Shown: positions 1 to 7,400, numbered from the stretch's first letter. The stretch: DNA of 43,338 nucleotides from Paenirhodobacter ferrireducens (GCF_004022265.1 NZ_SAVB01000031.1:1-43338), one strand, 5' to 3'. Notes: generated by a model from the letters alone, not told the origin. A program made the numbers and translations.

Positions 1-1
1 C

Positions 2-49
2 GAGAAACGCATCGAACAGCGCACCGTGCGCAAGCGGGAGGAAGCGTGA
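2..49 (+). CDS. scoA: 3-oxoacid CoA-transferase subunit A, C-terminal end only
   Basis: Only the last 15 codons are inside the window, in the frame that reads [15 protein letters not shown] and stops at TGA 47-49. This Lys/Arg/Glu-rich tail is what the A subunit of succinyl-CoA:3-ketoacid CoA-transferases usually ends with, and the next gene is the B subunit. The stop overlaps the scoB start in an ATGA-type junction, which indicates translational coupling of the two subunits. The identification depends on the neighbour as much as on the short peptide. The rest of the gene lies upstream of the window. Confidence 0.75.
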   Translation, partial: EKRIEQRTVRKREEA

Positions 50-693
50 TGGCCGAAGTGGTGAAGGGCTGGGACCGCAACCAGATGGCCGCACGCGCCG
101 CGCTCGAGCTGCACGACGGCACCTATGTGAACCTCGGCATCGGCATCCCGACGCTGGTGCCGAACTTCATCCCCGCGGGGGTGAACGTGACGCTGCAGTC
201 GGAAAACGGCATGCTCGGCATGGGCCCCTTCCCCTATGAGGGCGACGAGGATCCCGACCTGATCAATGCCGGCAAGCAGACGATCACCGAACTGCCGCAG
301 ACCGCCTATTTCGACTCCGCCACCAGCTTCGGGATGATCCGCGGCGGCAAGATCGCGATGGCGATCCTCGGCGCGATGGAAGTGTCGGAAAGGGGCGATC
401 TGGCGAACTGGATGATCCCGGGCAAGCTGGTCAAGGGCATGGGCGGGGCGATGGACCTCGTCGCGGGCGTCAAGCGCGTCGTGGTGGTGATGGACCACAC
501 CAACAAGCACGGCGAGTCGAAGGTGCTGAAGGCCTGCACCCTGCCGCTGACCGGTCAGGGCGTGGTCGACCGGATCATCACCAACCTCGGCGTGCTCGAC
601 GTGACGCACAAGGGGCTGCACATCGTCGAGCTCGCCGAGGGCGTGAGCGAGGAGCAGCTGCGCGCCGCGACCGAGGCGACGATCGTCGACTGA
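49..693 (+). CDS. scoB: 3-oxoacid CoA-transferase subunit B
   Basis: This 214-residue protein is the B subunit of a class I CoA-transferase, which moves CoA from succinyl-CoA to acetoacetate or another 3-oxoacid in ketone-body and short-chain acid use. The catalytic glutamate lies in the SENG signature (Ser51-Glu52-Asn53-Gly54), which forms the glutamyl-CoA thioester in this family. The glycine-rich GIGIPT and GGAMDLVAG motifs are also typical, and the length is normal for a separate B subunit. The ATG at 49 overlaps the scoA stop; an in-frame GTG at 46 is a less likely start. A strong hairpin terminator follows 24 bases after the stop. The family is clear, but the preferred 3-oxoacid cannot be read from the sequence. 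Confidence 0.92.
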   Translation: MAEVVKGWDRNQMAARAALELHDGTYVNLGIGIPTLVPNFIPAGVNVTLQSENGMLGMGPFPYEGDEDPDLINAGKQTITELPQTAYFDSATSFGMIRGGKIAMAILGAMEVSERGDLANWMIPGKLVKGMGGAMDLVAGVKRVVVVMDHTNKHGESKVLKACTLPLTGQGVVDRIITNLGVLDVTHKGLHIVELAEGVSEEQLRAATEATIVD

Positions 694-717
694 CGCGTCC
701 GCTGCACACCGACCCGC

Positions 718-744
718 AAGGCCCCGCCCACCCGCGGGGCCTTT
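718..744 (+). terminator. Rho-independent terminator after scoAB
   Basis: A perfect 10-bp inverted repeat (AAGGCCCCGC at 718-727 with GCGGGGCCTT at 734-743) has a 6-base loop and is followed by TTT. It lies 25-50 bases after the scoB stop and closes that operon. Confidence 0.85.
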
Positions 745-787
745 GCATTCGTCCCCCCGGCCCCCTGTCCCTCCCCGGCCTCCAATC

Positions 788-837
788 GCCCGAAATATCC
801 CGGGGGTGAGGCCGAAGGCCGAGGGGCCAGCGCCCCT
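788..837 (+). repeat. Intergenic hairpin repeat, copy 1
   Basis: This copy begins GCCCGAAATATCCCGGGGGT and continues with GAGGCCGAAGGCCGAGG and CAGCGCCCC. It contains the nested inverted repeats GGCCGAAGGCC and GGGGCCAGCGCCCC. Closely similar elements lie at 35986-36026 (inverted) and 36069-36118, and a damaged-looking start of one at 4041-4061. It has no coding potential and probably belongs to a dispersed REP-like family of this genome. The remaining 100 bases before the gene at 936 show no convincing promoter. Confidence 0.7.
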
Positions 838-935
838 CTCTCCGACCAGTCCCGAAGCGCCGCCCGTCCCGGAAATTGTCTCCATTCCCGCAACAGCATC
901 ACAATTCCGCCTGAATCCCAGAGTATCCGAGGCCA

Positions 936-1919
936 ATGATGCACCTGCACCCCACCTCTGCCCCCTGCGAGCCCCGGCGGCGCGACCGGCTGCTCATTGC
1001 CGCGCTCGTCCTCGCGGTGCTGGGCGGGCTTGTCGGGCTGGTTGCAGGCACCGGCTGGGACGAGATCCGCGATCAGATCGGTGCGGTGCGGCCCTGGCAG
1101 CTTTGCGCGCTCCTTGGTCTCTCGCTTGCGAATTATCTCGCCCGGGCGCTGCGCTGGCACCTGCTCGCACGCCGTCTCGGCCTGCCCACCGATCTCGTGC
1201 AGGATGCCCGCCACTATCTCGGCGGCTTCGCGATGGCAGTGACACCGGGCCGGGTGGGCGAGCTGGTGCGGATGCGCTGGCTGCGCCGCGAAACCGGCTG
1301 GAGCGTGACGCGCACCGCCCCGCTCGCGCTGATGGACCGCGCGGGCGACCTGGCCGCGATGGGGCTCTTGCTCGCGCTCGCGGTCGCGCTGGCCGCGGGC
1401 GGTATCGCGGGCGCGCTGCCGGTCACCGGGCTTGCGCTGGCGGCGGCGGTGATCGCCACCCGCCCGGCGCTGCTCGCCGCCCTCGTCACCCTCGCCTTCC
1501 GCGCGCTCGGCCGCTTCCCGCGCGCCTTCGCCCGCGCCCGCGGTGCGGCGCGCTCGCTCGCCCGCTTCAGCCACGGCCCGACGCTGAGCCTTGCGCTTGC
1601 CCTCGGCCTTGCCGGCTGGGGCGCCGAGGCGTTTTCCTTCCACCTGCTGCTCGGATGGATGGGCGCCGATGTCGGGCTGTGGAAAGCCGTCGCGATCTTC
1701 GTCTTCGCCACGCTCGCAGGCGGGCTCACCGGTGCGCCGGGCGGGCTTGGCGGGGCCGAGGCGGCGATGGTCGCGCTGCTGACGCTCGAGGGCGTGCCGC
1801 TCGCCGTCTCGGTGCCGGCCACCGCCCTCATCCGCCTCACCACACTTTGGTTCGCGATCGCGATCGGCCTTGCAGCCTTCCCGCTCGCCGAACGCGCCTC
1901 CCTGAAAGCCCAAGGATAA
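936..1919 (+). CDS. PF03706/UPF0104-type integral membrane protein, candidate lipid-linked sugar flippase
   Basis: This 327-residue protein is very hydrophobic, with about seven or eight membrane segments. It resembles the membrane domain of lysylphosphatidylglycerol synthases (LPG_synthase_TM, UPF0104). The GGLGGAEAAM motif around residues 270-278 is typical of the C-terminal part of that family, and no aminoacyl-transfer domain is attached. Start candidates are ATG 936 and ATG 939. It sits 10 bases ahead of the DprE1-like gene and probably heads a three-gene operon. Members of this family often accompany genes for polyprenyl-linked sugars. My inference is that it helps move polyprenyl-phosphate-pentose across the inner membrane, in place of the GtrA-like protein of mycobacteria. 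That role is not visible from motifs alone. Confidence 0.75.
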   Translation: MMHLHPTSAPCEPRRRDRLLIAALVLAVLGGLVGLVAGTGWDEIRDQIGAVRPWQLCALLGLSLANYLARALRWHLLARRLGLPTDLVQDARHYLGGFAMAVTPGRVGELVRMRWLRRETGWSVTRTAPLALMDRAGDLAAMGLLLALAVALAAGGIAGALPVTGLALAAAVIATRPALLAALVTLAFRALGRFPRAFARARGAARSLARFSHGPTLSLALALGLAGWGAEAFSFHLLLGWMGADVGLWKAVAIFVFATLAGGLTGAPGGLGGAEAAMVALLTLEGVPLAVSVPATALIRLTTLWFAIAIGLAAFPLAERASLKAQG

Positions 1920-1929
1920 GGGTCTGACA

Positions 1930-3225
1930 ATGGACTGGAAACAGGCAGACTACACTGGCTGGGGCCGCGCCCTCAGCGCCCGGGGCGAGATCGCCCGCCC
2001 CGAACGGCGCATGGCGCTTGCAGGTCTCGACGCCGCTCCCGCCTTTGGCATGCGACGCTCCTACGGCGATGCCGCGCTGAACGCCGGAGGGCGGGCGATC
2101 GACATGACGCGGCTCGACCGGCTGCTCGGCTTCGTCCCCGAGACCGGAGTGCTCTCGGTCGAGGCCGGCGCCCGGATCGGCGATCTTGCCCAGGCCTTCG
2201 CACCGCGTGGCTGGCTGCCTGCGGTGATGCCCGGCACCGGCTTTGCCACGGTGGGCGGCTGCATCGCGCAGGACGTGCATGGCAAGAACCACCACCACGC
2301 CGGCAGCTTCGGCGCCCATGTCAGCGAGATCACCCTGCTGCAGGGCGGAACCGAGATCACCGTCGAACCCGGCACGGCCCTTTTCCGGGCGACGGTGGGC
2401 GGGCTTGGCCAGACCGGGGTGATCGTCGCGGCAAAGCTGCGGCTCACGGCCTGCAAGGGCGACGTCGTGCTGGTGACCGAGCGGCGCGCCCGCGACTGGA
2501 ACGAACATGTGGCATTGCTCGACGGTTCGACCGCCACCTATACCGTCGGCTGGATCGACGCGACGGCGACCGGCAAGGCGCTTGGCCGCGGCATCGTCGA
2601 GGAAGGCGAGACCGGCGCCGGGCTCGTCCGGCGGCGTGAAAAGGCCCGGCGCGTGCCGATGGATGCGCCGAATTTCGCGCTCTCCGCCCCGGTCGTGCAT
2701 CTCTTCAACCGCGCCTATTACGGCCGGGTGCCCGCCCGTGGCCGGACGCTGGTGAAGCCGATCGGCGATTTCTTCTTCCCGCTCGACAAAATCCACGACT
2801 GGAACCGGCTCTATGGCAAGCGCGGCTTCCACCAGTTCCAATGCGTCGTGCCGCTGGCCGCCGCGCCCGCGCTGCGCGAGATGCTGGCCGAGATCGCGAC
2901 CTCGGGCCTCGCCTCGCCGCTGGCCGTGCTCAAGCGCATGGGCCCCGGGCGGGCGGGCTTTCTCAGCTTCCCGATGGAGGGCTATACCCTCGCCGTCGAC
3001 TTCCCGAACCGCGAGGCCGCACGCACCCTCATCGCCCGGCTCGAGGACCGCACCGCAGACGCCGGCGGGCGGCTTTACTTCGCCAAGGATGCGCTCGCCC
3101 GCGGCGCGCAGATCCGCGCGATGTATCCCGAGCTTTCCGACTGGCAGGCCGAGGTGGGCAGGGTCGATCCCGACCGCCGCTACGAGACCGACCTTGTCCG
3201 CCGGCTGAAGCTGAGGAGTGCGTGA
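1930..3225 (+). CDS. dprE1: DprE1-like FAD-dependent decaprenylphosphoryl-ribose 2'-oxidase
   Basis: This 431-residue FAD-binding oxidoreductase is close in layout to mycobacterial DprE1. DprE1 oxidises polyprenyl-phospho-ribose at C2, the first half of its epimerisation to arabinose. The N-terminal FAD domain carries PGTGFATVGG and then DVHGKNHHHAGSFG, matching the flavin-binding region of DprE1. The C-terminal half has LSFPMEGYTLAVDFP and RLYFAKDAL. By alignment by eye, Lys386 corresponds to active-site Lys418 of M. tuberculosis. Ala355 takes the place of Cys387, the residue hit by benzothiazinones. The gene is followed by the SDR partner with a one-base TGATG overlap, as expected for DprE1/DprE2. 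The polyprenyl chain length is not known, so 'decaprenyl' is borrowed from the family name. Confidence 0.85.
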   Translation: MDWKQADYTGWGRALSARGEIARPERRMALAGLDAAPAFGMRRSYGDAALNAGGRAIDMTRLDRLLGFVPETGVLSVEAGARIGDLAQAFAPRGWLPAVMPGTGFATVGGCIAQDVHGKNHHHAGSFGAHVSEITLLQGGTEITVEPGTALFRATVGGLGQTGVIVAAKLRLTACKGDVVLVTERRARDWNEHVALLDGSTATYTVGWIDATATGKALGRGIVEEGETGAGLVRRREKARRVPMDAPNFALSAPVVHLFNRAYYGRVPARGRTLVKPIGDFFFPLDKIHDWNRLYGKRGFHQFQCVVPLAAAPALREMLAEIATSGLASPLAVLKRMGPGRAGFLSFPMEGYTLAVDFPNREAARTLIARLEDRTADAGGRLYFAKDALARGAQIRAMYPELSDWQAEVGRVDPDRRYETDLVRRLKLRSA

Positions 3226-3956
3226 TGGAAACCTGGATCCTCCTCGGCGCGACCTCGGCCATCGCCCGCGCCTTCGCCCGCCGCCTCGCGGCCGAGGGTG
3301 CCACCCTCTTCCTTGCCGGTCGCGACGAAGCGGAGCTCGAGGCGATCGCCGCCGATTGCCGGCTGCGCGGTGCGGCCGGGGCCGAGGTTCTGGCCTTCGA
3401 CGCGCGCGACCCGGCGGGTTACCCAGCGCTGATCGGCCGGCTCGCGGCGCAGGAGGGGGTGCTGAACGCCGCCTCCTTCGTCGGTTCGATGCCCGAACAG
3501 ACGGCGATCGACGCCGAACCGCGGCTGATCGCCGGCGTCATCGCCGACAGCTTCACCGGCCCCGCGACCTTCCTGCAGATGCTCGCGCCGCTCCTCGAGG
3601 CACGCGGCACCGGCACGATCGTCGGCATCGGCTCGGTCGCGGGCGACCGCGGCCGGCTTGGCAATTACGTCTACGGCGCGGCGAAAGCGGGCTTTGCCAC
3701 CTACCTCTCGGGCCTGCGCAACCGCTGCGGCCGCAAGGGCGTGCATGTGCTGACAGTGAAGCCGGGACCGGTCGACACCTCGATGACCTGGGGGATGAAG
3801 ATGCCCTTCATGACCAGCCCCGAGGCCGTCGCCGCCGACATCGCCCGCGCGGTGAAGCACCGGCGCAACGTGATCTATTCGGCACCGATCTGGCGGCTGG
3901 TGATGGCGGTGATCCGACTGATCCCCGAACCCGTCTTCAAGAAGATGTCGTTCTGA
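3225..3956 (+). CDS. dprE2: DprE2-like short-chain dehydrogenase (2'-keto reductase)
   Basis: This 243-residue classical SDR would reduce the 2'-keto intermediate made by the preceding oxidase, giving polyprenyl-phospho-arabinose. The nucleotide-binding start is GATSAIARAFARRL (residues 7-20), the variant glycine motif typical of DprE2 rather than TGxxxGIG. The catalytic set is visible as the Ser in GIGSVAGDRG and as YGAAK (Tyr-x3-Lys). The C-terminal stretch WRLVMAVIRLIPEPVFKKM resembles the membrane-associating tail of the family. ATG 3225 shares its A with the dprE1 stop, so the pair is translationally coupled. The reading frame is open further upstream, but that part lies within dprE1. 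The pathway role is inferred from the pairing and from homology by eye. Confidence 0.85.
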   Translation: METWILLGATSAIARAFARRLAAEGATLFLAGRDEAELEAIAADCRLRGAAGAEVLAFDARDPAGYPALIGRLAAQEGVLNAASFVGSMPEQTAIDAEPRLIAGVIADSFTGPATFLQMLAPLLEARGTGTIVGIGSVAGDRGRLGNYVYGAAKAGFATYLSGLRNRCGRKGVHVLTVKPGPVDTSMTWGMKMPFMTSPEAVAADIARAVKHRRNVIYSAPIWRLVMAVIRLIPEPVFKKMSF

Positions 3957-4010
3957 ACGGGCAGGCAGCCGCGCCGCCGCCAGCGCCGCACGCCTCCGGC
4001 GGGAGGATTT

Positions 4011-4037
4011 GGGCCAGGGAAAGCCCTGGCCCTTTTT
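4011..4037 (+). terminator. Strong Rho-independent terminator after the dprE1-dprE2 operon
   Basis: A perfect 9-bp stem (GGGCCAGGG at 4011-4019 with CCCTGGCCC at 4024-4032) with an AAAG loop is followed by five T. It lies between two convergent operons and would end transcription of the + strand genes. Confidence 0.88.
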
Positions 4038-4040
4038 CTT

Positions 4041-4125
4041 GGCGAAAATACTCCCGGGGGTGGGGGGGGGGGGGGGGGGGGGGGGGGGGCCGCCCCCGCG
4101 CCCCCCCCCCCCCCCCACCCCCCCC
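4041..4125. repeat. Intergenic element with a 28-G run facing C runs of 16 and 8
   Basis: The segment starts like the local intergenic repeat (GGCGAAAATACTCCCGGGGGT). It then turns into 28 consecutive G (4062-4089), followed by a C-rich stretch with runs of 16 (4101-4116) and 8 C (4118-4125). The C runs end two bases before the stop codon of the convergent HAD-UbiA gene. The two tracts are complementary and could form a long G:C hairpin or a G-quadruplex. Homopolymers of this length are also a common place for sequencing or assembly error. The exact length should not be trusted. Confidence 0.6.
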
Positions 4126-4127
4126 TC

Positions 4128-5561
4128 TCAGCCAGCGAACCACTTCGCCCAGAGCCCCGCGGCCCAGAACATCAGGCTGAGCGTGATCATCAGAAGACCA
4201 AGCCCGAACTTGTCCTTCATCGCGAAGACGATTGGGTCGTAATCCTGCTTGCCGAACCAGCCCAGCATCACCATCCGCACGAGCCACCAGCCCATCGGCA
4301 GCATGGCGAGCCACAGCAGCCAGGTGTCGGGGTAAAGCGCCTGCCCCTGCGGCGAGACCGAATAGAGGAAGAAGATCACCAGCGCGCCGGCGACACCGAT
4401 CCCCGCGACGTTCAGCAGGTCGCCCCGGTCGGGCCGGCCATAGCCGCGCCCGGGCAGCCGCTCGTCATTCTTCGCAAGCGTCAGCTCGGTCAGCCGCTTG
4501 ACACAACCAAGCGCGAGGAACACCGGGAAGACGAAGATCAGCATGTAGATCGAGACATCGACCTGCCCCGCCGCGGCCCCCGCCACCACCCGGAGCGTGT
4601 AAAGCGTGGCGAGCGTCGCGATATCGACCCAGCGCATCCGCTTGAGCTTGAGCGAATAGGCCAGCGACAGCACCATATAGAGCAGCACCACGCCCACGAA
4701 ACCCGCGTTCAGCGCCGCACCAAGACCCAGCGCCAGCACGATCAGCCCGGCGCAGGCGATCATGCCGACCCGGATCGGCACCGCGCCCGAGGCGAAGGGG
4801 CGGCGGCATTTCGTCGGATGCAGCCGGTCCGCCTCGAGATCGAGCAGGTCGTTGACGATATAGATCGCCGAGGCCGCGGCCGAGAAGGCGATGATGCCGA
4901 GGACGACCGGCCAGAAGGTGGCGCTGTCGAAGCGATGCGCTGCGATCAGCGGCAGCAGCAGCAGCACGTTCTTCACCCATTGATGCGGCCGCATCGCCTT
5001 CCACAGCGCGGCGGCACTCCAGCCGCCGGGCACCCGCGCCACGGTCTGGCCGAGGGTCTCGAGCTGGGTGACCTCGGCCACCTCGCCCACCACCACCGCA
5101 GCGCGGGCCGCGCGCCAGACTGGCAGATCGGCGGCCTCGTTGCCGGCATAGTCGAAGCCCGCGCGACCGAAAGCGTCGATCAGCGCGCCGGCCTTCGCCT
5201 CGCCCTTCAGGTTGGTGACGCCGTCCGAGGCGAAGACCCGCGCCGAAAGCCCGTAATCGGCGGCCAGCGCCGAGACCAGACGCCGGTCCGAGGCGGAGGC
5301 GAGGCAGACCTCGATTCCCTCGGACATCGCCTCCTCGGCCATCGCCGCAATCTCGGGGTTCAGCGGCATCAGACCGGTGCGCACCGGCGCGATCTCCGCA
5401 AGCTCGGCCTTCAGCCGTGCCGGATCGCGCCAGTATCGCGCCGCGGCGGCGAGCGTGGCCAGCGGATCGCGGCCAAGCCCGACCCAGAATGTCTCGAACA
5501 AAAGGTCCGTCTTCAGGAACGTCCCGTCGACGTCCAGCACCAGCGGCCGGGTATCGGTCAT
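4128..5561 (-). CDS. HAD phosphatase-UbiA prenyltransferase fusion (polyprenyl-phosphate phosphoribosyltransferase candidate)
   Basis: This 477-residue protein has two domains. Residues 1-180 are a HAD hydrolase: motif I is DVDGT (Asp10, Asp12), motif II is LASAS (about 88-91), motif III holds the Lys in LKGEAK, and the acidic loop is GNEAADLP. Residues from about 190 on are a UbiA-type polytopic transferase with the prenyl-diphosphate motif NDLLDLEAD (237-245) followed by KCRRP. Mycobacterial Rv3806c (UbiA fold) attaches phosphoribose from PRPP to decaprenyl phosphate, and a separate phosphatase then removes the 5'-phosphate. Here a HAD domain could supply that phosphatase in one chain. ATG 5561 is two bases after the stop of the transglycosylase gene, so the two are cotranscribed. 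Other UbiA substrates, such as quinone or chlorophyll precursors, are less likely given dprE1/dprE2 next door. Confidence 0.85.
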   Translation of the reverse strand: MTDTRPLVLDVDGTFLKTDLLFETFWVGLGRDPLATLAAAARYWRDPARLKAELAEIAPVRTGLMPLNPEIAAMAEEAMSEGIEVCLASASDRRLVSALAADYGLSARVFASDGVTNLKGEAKAGALIDAFGRAGFDYAGNEAADLPVWRAARAAVVVGEVAEVTQLETLGQTVARVPGGWSAAALWKAMRPHQWVKNVLLLLPLIAAHRFDSATFWPVVLGIIAFSAAASAIYIVNDLLDLEADRLHPTKCRRPFASGAVPIRVGMIACAGLIVLALGLGAALNAGFVGVVLLYMVLSLAYSLKLKRMRWVDIATLATLYTLRVVAGAAAGQVDVSIYMLIFVFPVFLALGCVKRLTELTLAKNDERLPGRGYGRPDRGDLLNVAGIGVAGALVIFFLYSVSPQGQALYPDTWLLWLAMLPMGWWLVRMVMLGWFGKQDYDPIVFAMKDKFGLGLLMITLSLMFWAAGLWAKWFAG

Positions 5562-5563
5562 GG

Positions 5564-6433
5564 TTATCCTTTCAGGGCGAAGACGCAGCCGTCCGTCACC
5601 AGCTCGGGCGGCGAGAGGCACAGCCCCCGCGCCACCTGCCAGGCGGCGAGCACCTTCGGAACGTAATCGCGGGTCTCGGCATAGGGCGGCACGCCCCCTG
5701 CCCGCTTCACCGCGTTCTCGCCGGCGTTATAGGCGGCGATGACCATCAGCGGATCGCGGTCGAATTCCTTCATCAGCCAGTCGAGATAGGCCACCCCGCC
5801 GCGGATGTTCTTGCCCGGGTCGGTGCTGTCGTCGACGTCGAATCGCGTGGCCGTCGCGGGGATCAGCTGCATCAGCCCGACCGCGCCCGAGCGCGACACC
5901 GCATCCGGCCGCCCGCCCGATTCGGTCGAGATCACCGCCAGCACCAGCGCCGGCGAAACCTCGGTACCGATCGTCGCCGCGAGAATATCGCGGCCATGGC
6001 GGTCGGCGATGTCTTGCAGATGCGCCAGACGCGGCGCGCGCACGCTTTGCCCGCCCGGGCCGGAGGAGAGCGCCTCAAGCGCCTTCTGGAATCGCCCGGC
6101 GCGGTCGCCAAGCGTGGGCGAGACCGTCGTCCAGTACCAGCCATAGGAAGACGGTGCGCCCTGCGGCATCACCCCGCCCGGGGTGATGATCTCGGCCCCC
6201 GGCATCCGGGTCACCGGCGCAAAGGGACGGGACGCGGCGGCGGCCAGCTCGCGCGCCTGTTCCTCGGGGTTGATCTGGATCGTCAGGAATCGCTTCGTGC
6301 CCGGCGCGGGCGGCAGCACGCGCTTCGGCTTGAAGAAATTCACGGTCGGTGTGTCATGGCGCACCTCGGCCGCCAGCGGCGCGGCCAGAACTGCCGCGCA
6401 GACCAAGAGAGTCGCTGCCCATCTGCTGCGCAT
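5564..6433 (-). CDS. Lytic transglycosylase of the SLT (family 1) type
   Basis: This 289-residue exported protein cleaves peptidoglycan glycan strands with formation of 1,6-anhydro-muramic acid. The N-terminal 22 residues (MRSRWAATLLVCAAVLAAPL) are a signal peptide. The catalytic domain begins near residue 155, with the acid Glu171 in AVISTESGG. The family motifs GAVGLMQLIPATA (183-195) and NIRGGVAYLDWL (209-220) follow. A longer in-frame start exists upstream, but only ATG 6433 gives a proper signal sequence. The gene points away from the pilus operon across a 352-base gap and is directly upstream of the HAD-UbiA gene. It could remodel the wall for pilus passage, as transglycosylases do for other secretion machines. 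That role is inference from position. Confidence 0.88.
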   Translation of the reverse strand: MRSRWAATLLVCAAVLAAPLAAEVRHDTPTVNFFKPKRVLPPAPGTKRFLTIQINPEEQARELAAAASRPFAPVTRMPGAEIITPGGVMPQGAPSSYGWYWTTVSPTLGDRAGRFQKALEALSSGPGGQSVRAPRLAHLQDIADRHGRDILAATIGTEVSPALVLAVISTESGGRPDAVSRSGAVGLMQLIPATATRFDVDDSTDPGKNIRGGVAYLDWLMKEFDRDPLMVIAAYNAGENAVKRAGGVPPYAETRDYVPKVLAAWQVARGLCLSPPELVTDGCVFALKG

Positions 6434-6785
6434 CTGCGCTGTCCTGCTCGTTGCGGGTCTGCTGCCCTTTGCTCCGTTATCCGCGAGAATCGGAAAAAAA
6501 TCCAGAAGGCGGAACAGAATCGGGCGAAGCCGCGGCCGATTCGCCACCCCGCCCCCAGAAATCCTCCGGGGCGACCTTTTTCAAACCAAAATAAACCAAG
6601 CCAGATCAGAGCGTTAATGGCGCATCCGGGAAAAAGTTCATTTTCCGTAAAAACGCCAGCCCGCTGCCCCAATCGGGCCACGATCCGGGAGCTAACTGCA
6701 CTCATCCCGCAAGGCGAAGCGCCAAGGTAGACACTGGCAGCCAAGGCGCGGAGCAACCAAAAACCAGATCCCAGGAGAGACAGAG
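6434..6785. promoter_or_regulatory. Divergent intergenic region between the transglycosylase and the Flp pilus operon
   Basis: This 352-base stretch has no credible gene and is notably A/T-rich around 6575-6660 compared with its surroundings. It must hold promoters for both directions. GAAAA-AGTTCA-TTTTC (6630-6645) is a small inverted repeat, and a single TTAA lies at 6614. I found no clear -35/-10 pair, no -24/-12 element and no full TTAA-N7-TTAA CtrA box. The ribosome binding site of the first pilin is the AGGAGAG at about 6773-6779. Confidence 0.5.
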
Positions 6786-6995
6786 ATGAAATTCTTCAAA
6801 ATCGCCCGCAAGATCCGCACCGAAGAAGACGGCGCCGTGACCGTTGACTGGGTCGTGCTGACCGCCGCCGTCGTCGGCCTCGGCGCCGCCGCGCTCGCCA
6901 CCATCAGCACCAACACCAAGAAAGCGGCTGGCAATATCGGCAGCTACCTCGGGTCGGTGGATGTCACCACCACCACCCCCGCGGTAGACGGCTGA
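6786..6995 (+). CDS. Flp-like pilin 1
   Basis: This 69-residue prepilin has a basic leader ending in Gly16, then a hydrophobic helix AVTVDWVVLTAAVVGLGAAA. Cleavage after Gly16 gives a mature protein of 53 residues, normal for Flp pilins. The usual Glu5-Tyr6 of mature Flp is replaced by Asp5-Trp6 (residues 21-22). The C-terminus reads VDVTTTTPAVDG, with four threonines (61-64) and a proline, which looks like a possible O-glycosylation site. A good Shine-Dalgarno sequence precedes ATG 6786, and a strong terminator follows. As first gene of the tad cluster it is probably the main pilin, but a pseudopilin role cannot be excluded. Confidence 0.85.
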   Translation: MKFFKIARKIRTEEDGAVTVDWVVLTAAVVGLGAAALATISTNTKKAAGNIGSYLGSVDVTTTTPAVDG

Positions 6996-7021
6996 GCCAC
7001 AGCGGCAAGCATCCGCACGGG

Positions 7022-7047
7022 AAGGCCGCACCTCGGGTGCGGCCTTT
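7022..7047 (+). terminator. Terminator or attenuator after pilin 1
   Basis: A perfect 11-bp stem (AAGGCCGCACC at 7022-7032 with GGTGCGGCCTT at 7036-7046) with a 3-base loop is followed by T-rich sequence. It sits between the first pilin and the rest of the pilus genes. It would make the pilin transcript much more abundant than the machinery transcript. Confidence 0.85.
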
Positions 7048-7202
7048 CCCCTTTCGGCCGGCGCCCCCCGGCTTTTCGCCCGCAGAAGACGCCCACGAGA
7101 TTGCATGCCAGCGCCGCATTTTTGCCAATAAATCCGGTCAGAAAGACACGATGGCGCGGTCGGACGCGTGATGAACCCACCCTGTACAGGAGAGATACTG
7201 CA

Positions 7203-7400
7203 ATGCAGAAGGTCCGCCACAGGCTTCGGAGGCTCCGTTCCGAGGAGGGGGCAGTCACTGTCGACTGGGTCGTTCTGACGGCCCTGCTGGTCCCGCTCGG
7301 CATGGTGGTCGGCACTCTGATCTGGGGGCCGACCGAAAATGCAGCCGAACATGTCGCAAGTTTCATCGGCGCGCAGACGACGCTGGTGCCCGGTAACTGA
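7203..7400 (+). CDS. Flp-like pilin 2
   Basis: This 65-residue protein is a paralogue of pilin 1. Both have a basic leader, cleavage site Gly16-Ala17 and the identical core GAVTVDWVVLTA, again with Asp5-Trp6 in the mature numbering. The rest differs: the hydrophobic helix is shorter, and the C-terminus (SFIGAQTTLVPGN) lacks the threonine run. The mature form would have 49 residues. ATG 7203 follows the ribosome binding site CAGGAGAG; an in-frame start at 7101 would give an unlikely 34-residue extension. It is separated from pilin 1 by a terminator and precedes cpaB by 78 bases. It may be a minor or alternative pilin. Confidence 0.82.
   Translation: MQKVRHRLRRLRSEEGAVTVDWVVLTALLVPLGMVVGTLIWGPTENAAEHVASFIGAQTTLVPGN

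Noticed and set aside
743-1927. A 394-codon + strand frame overlapping the PF03706-type gene
   Set aside because: Its translation is almost only Arg, Ala, Pro and Gly. The other frame gives a clear membrane protein.
4062-4125. Protein-coding polyglycine/polyproline frame through the G and C runs
   Set aside because: The frames that cross the run are short, have no ribosome binding site and consist of homopolymer translation.
6434-6785. CtrA box or sigma-54 promoter for the pilus operon
   Set aside because: Only isolated TTAA words occur, without the TTAA-N7-TTAA spacing, and no GG-N10-GC pair with the surrounding consensus was found.
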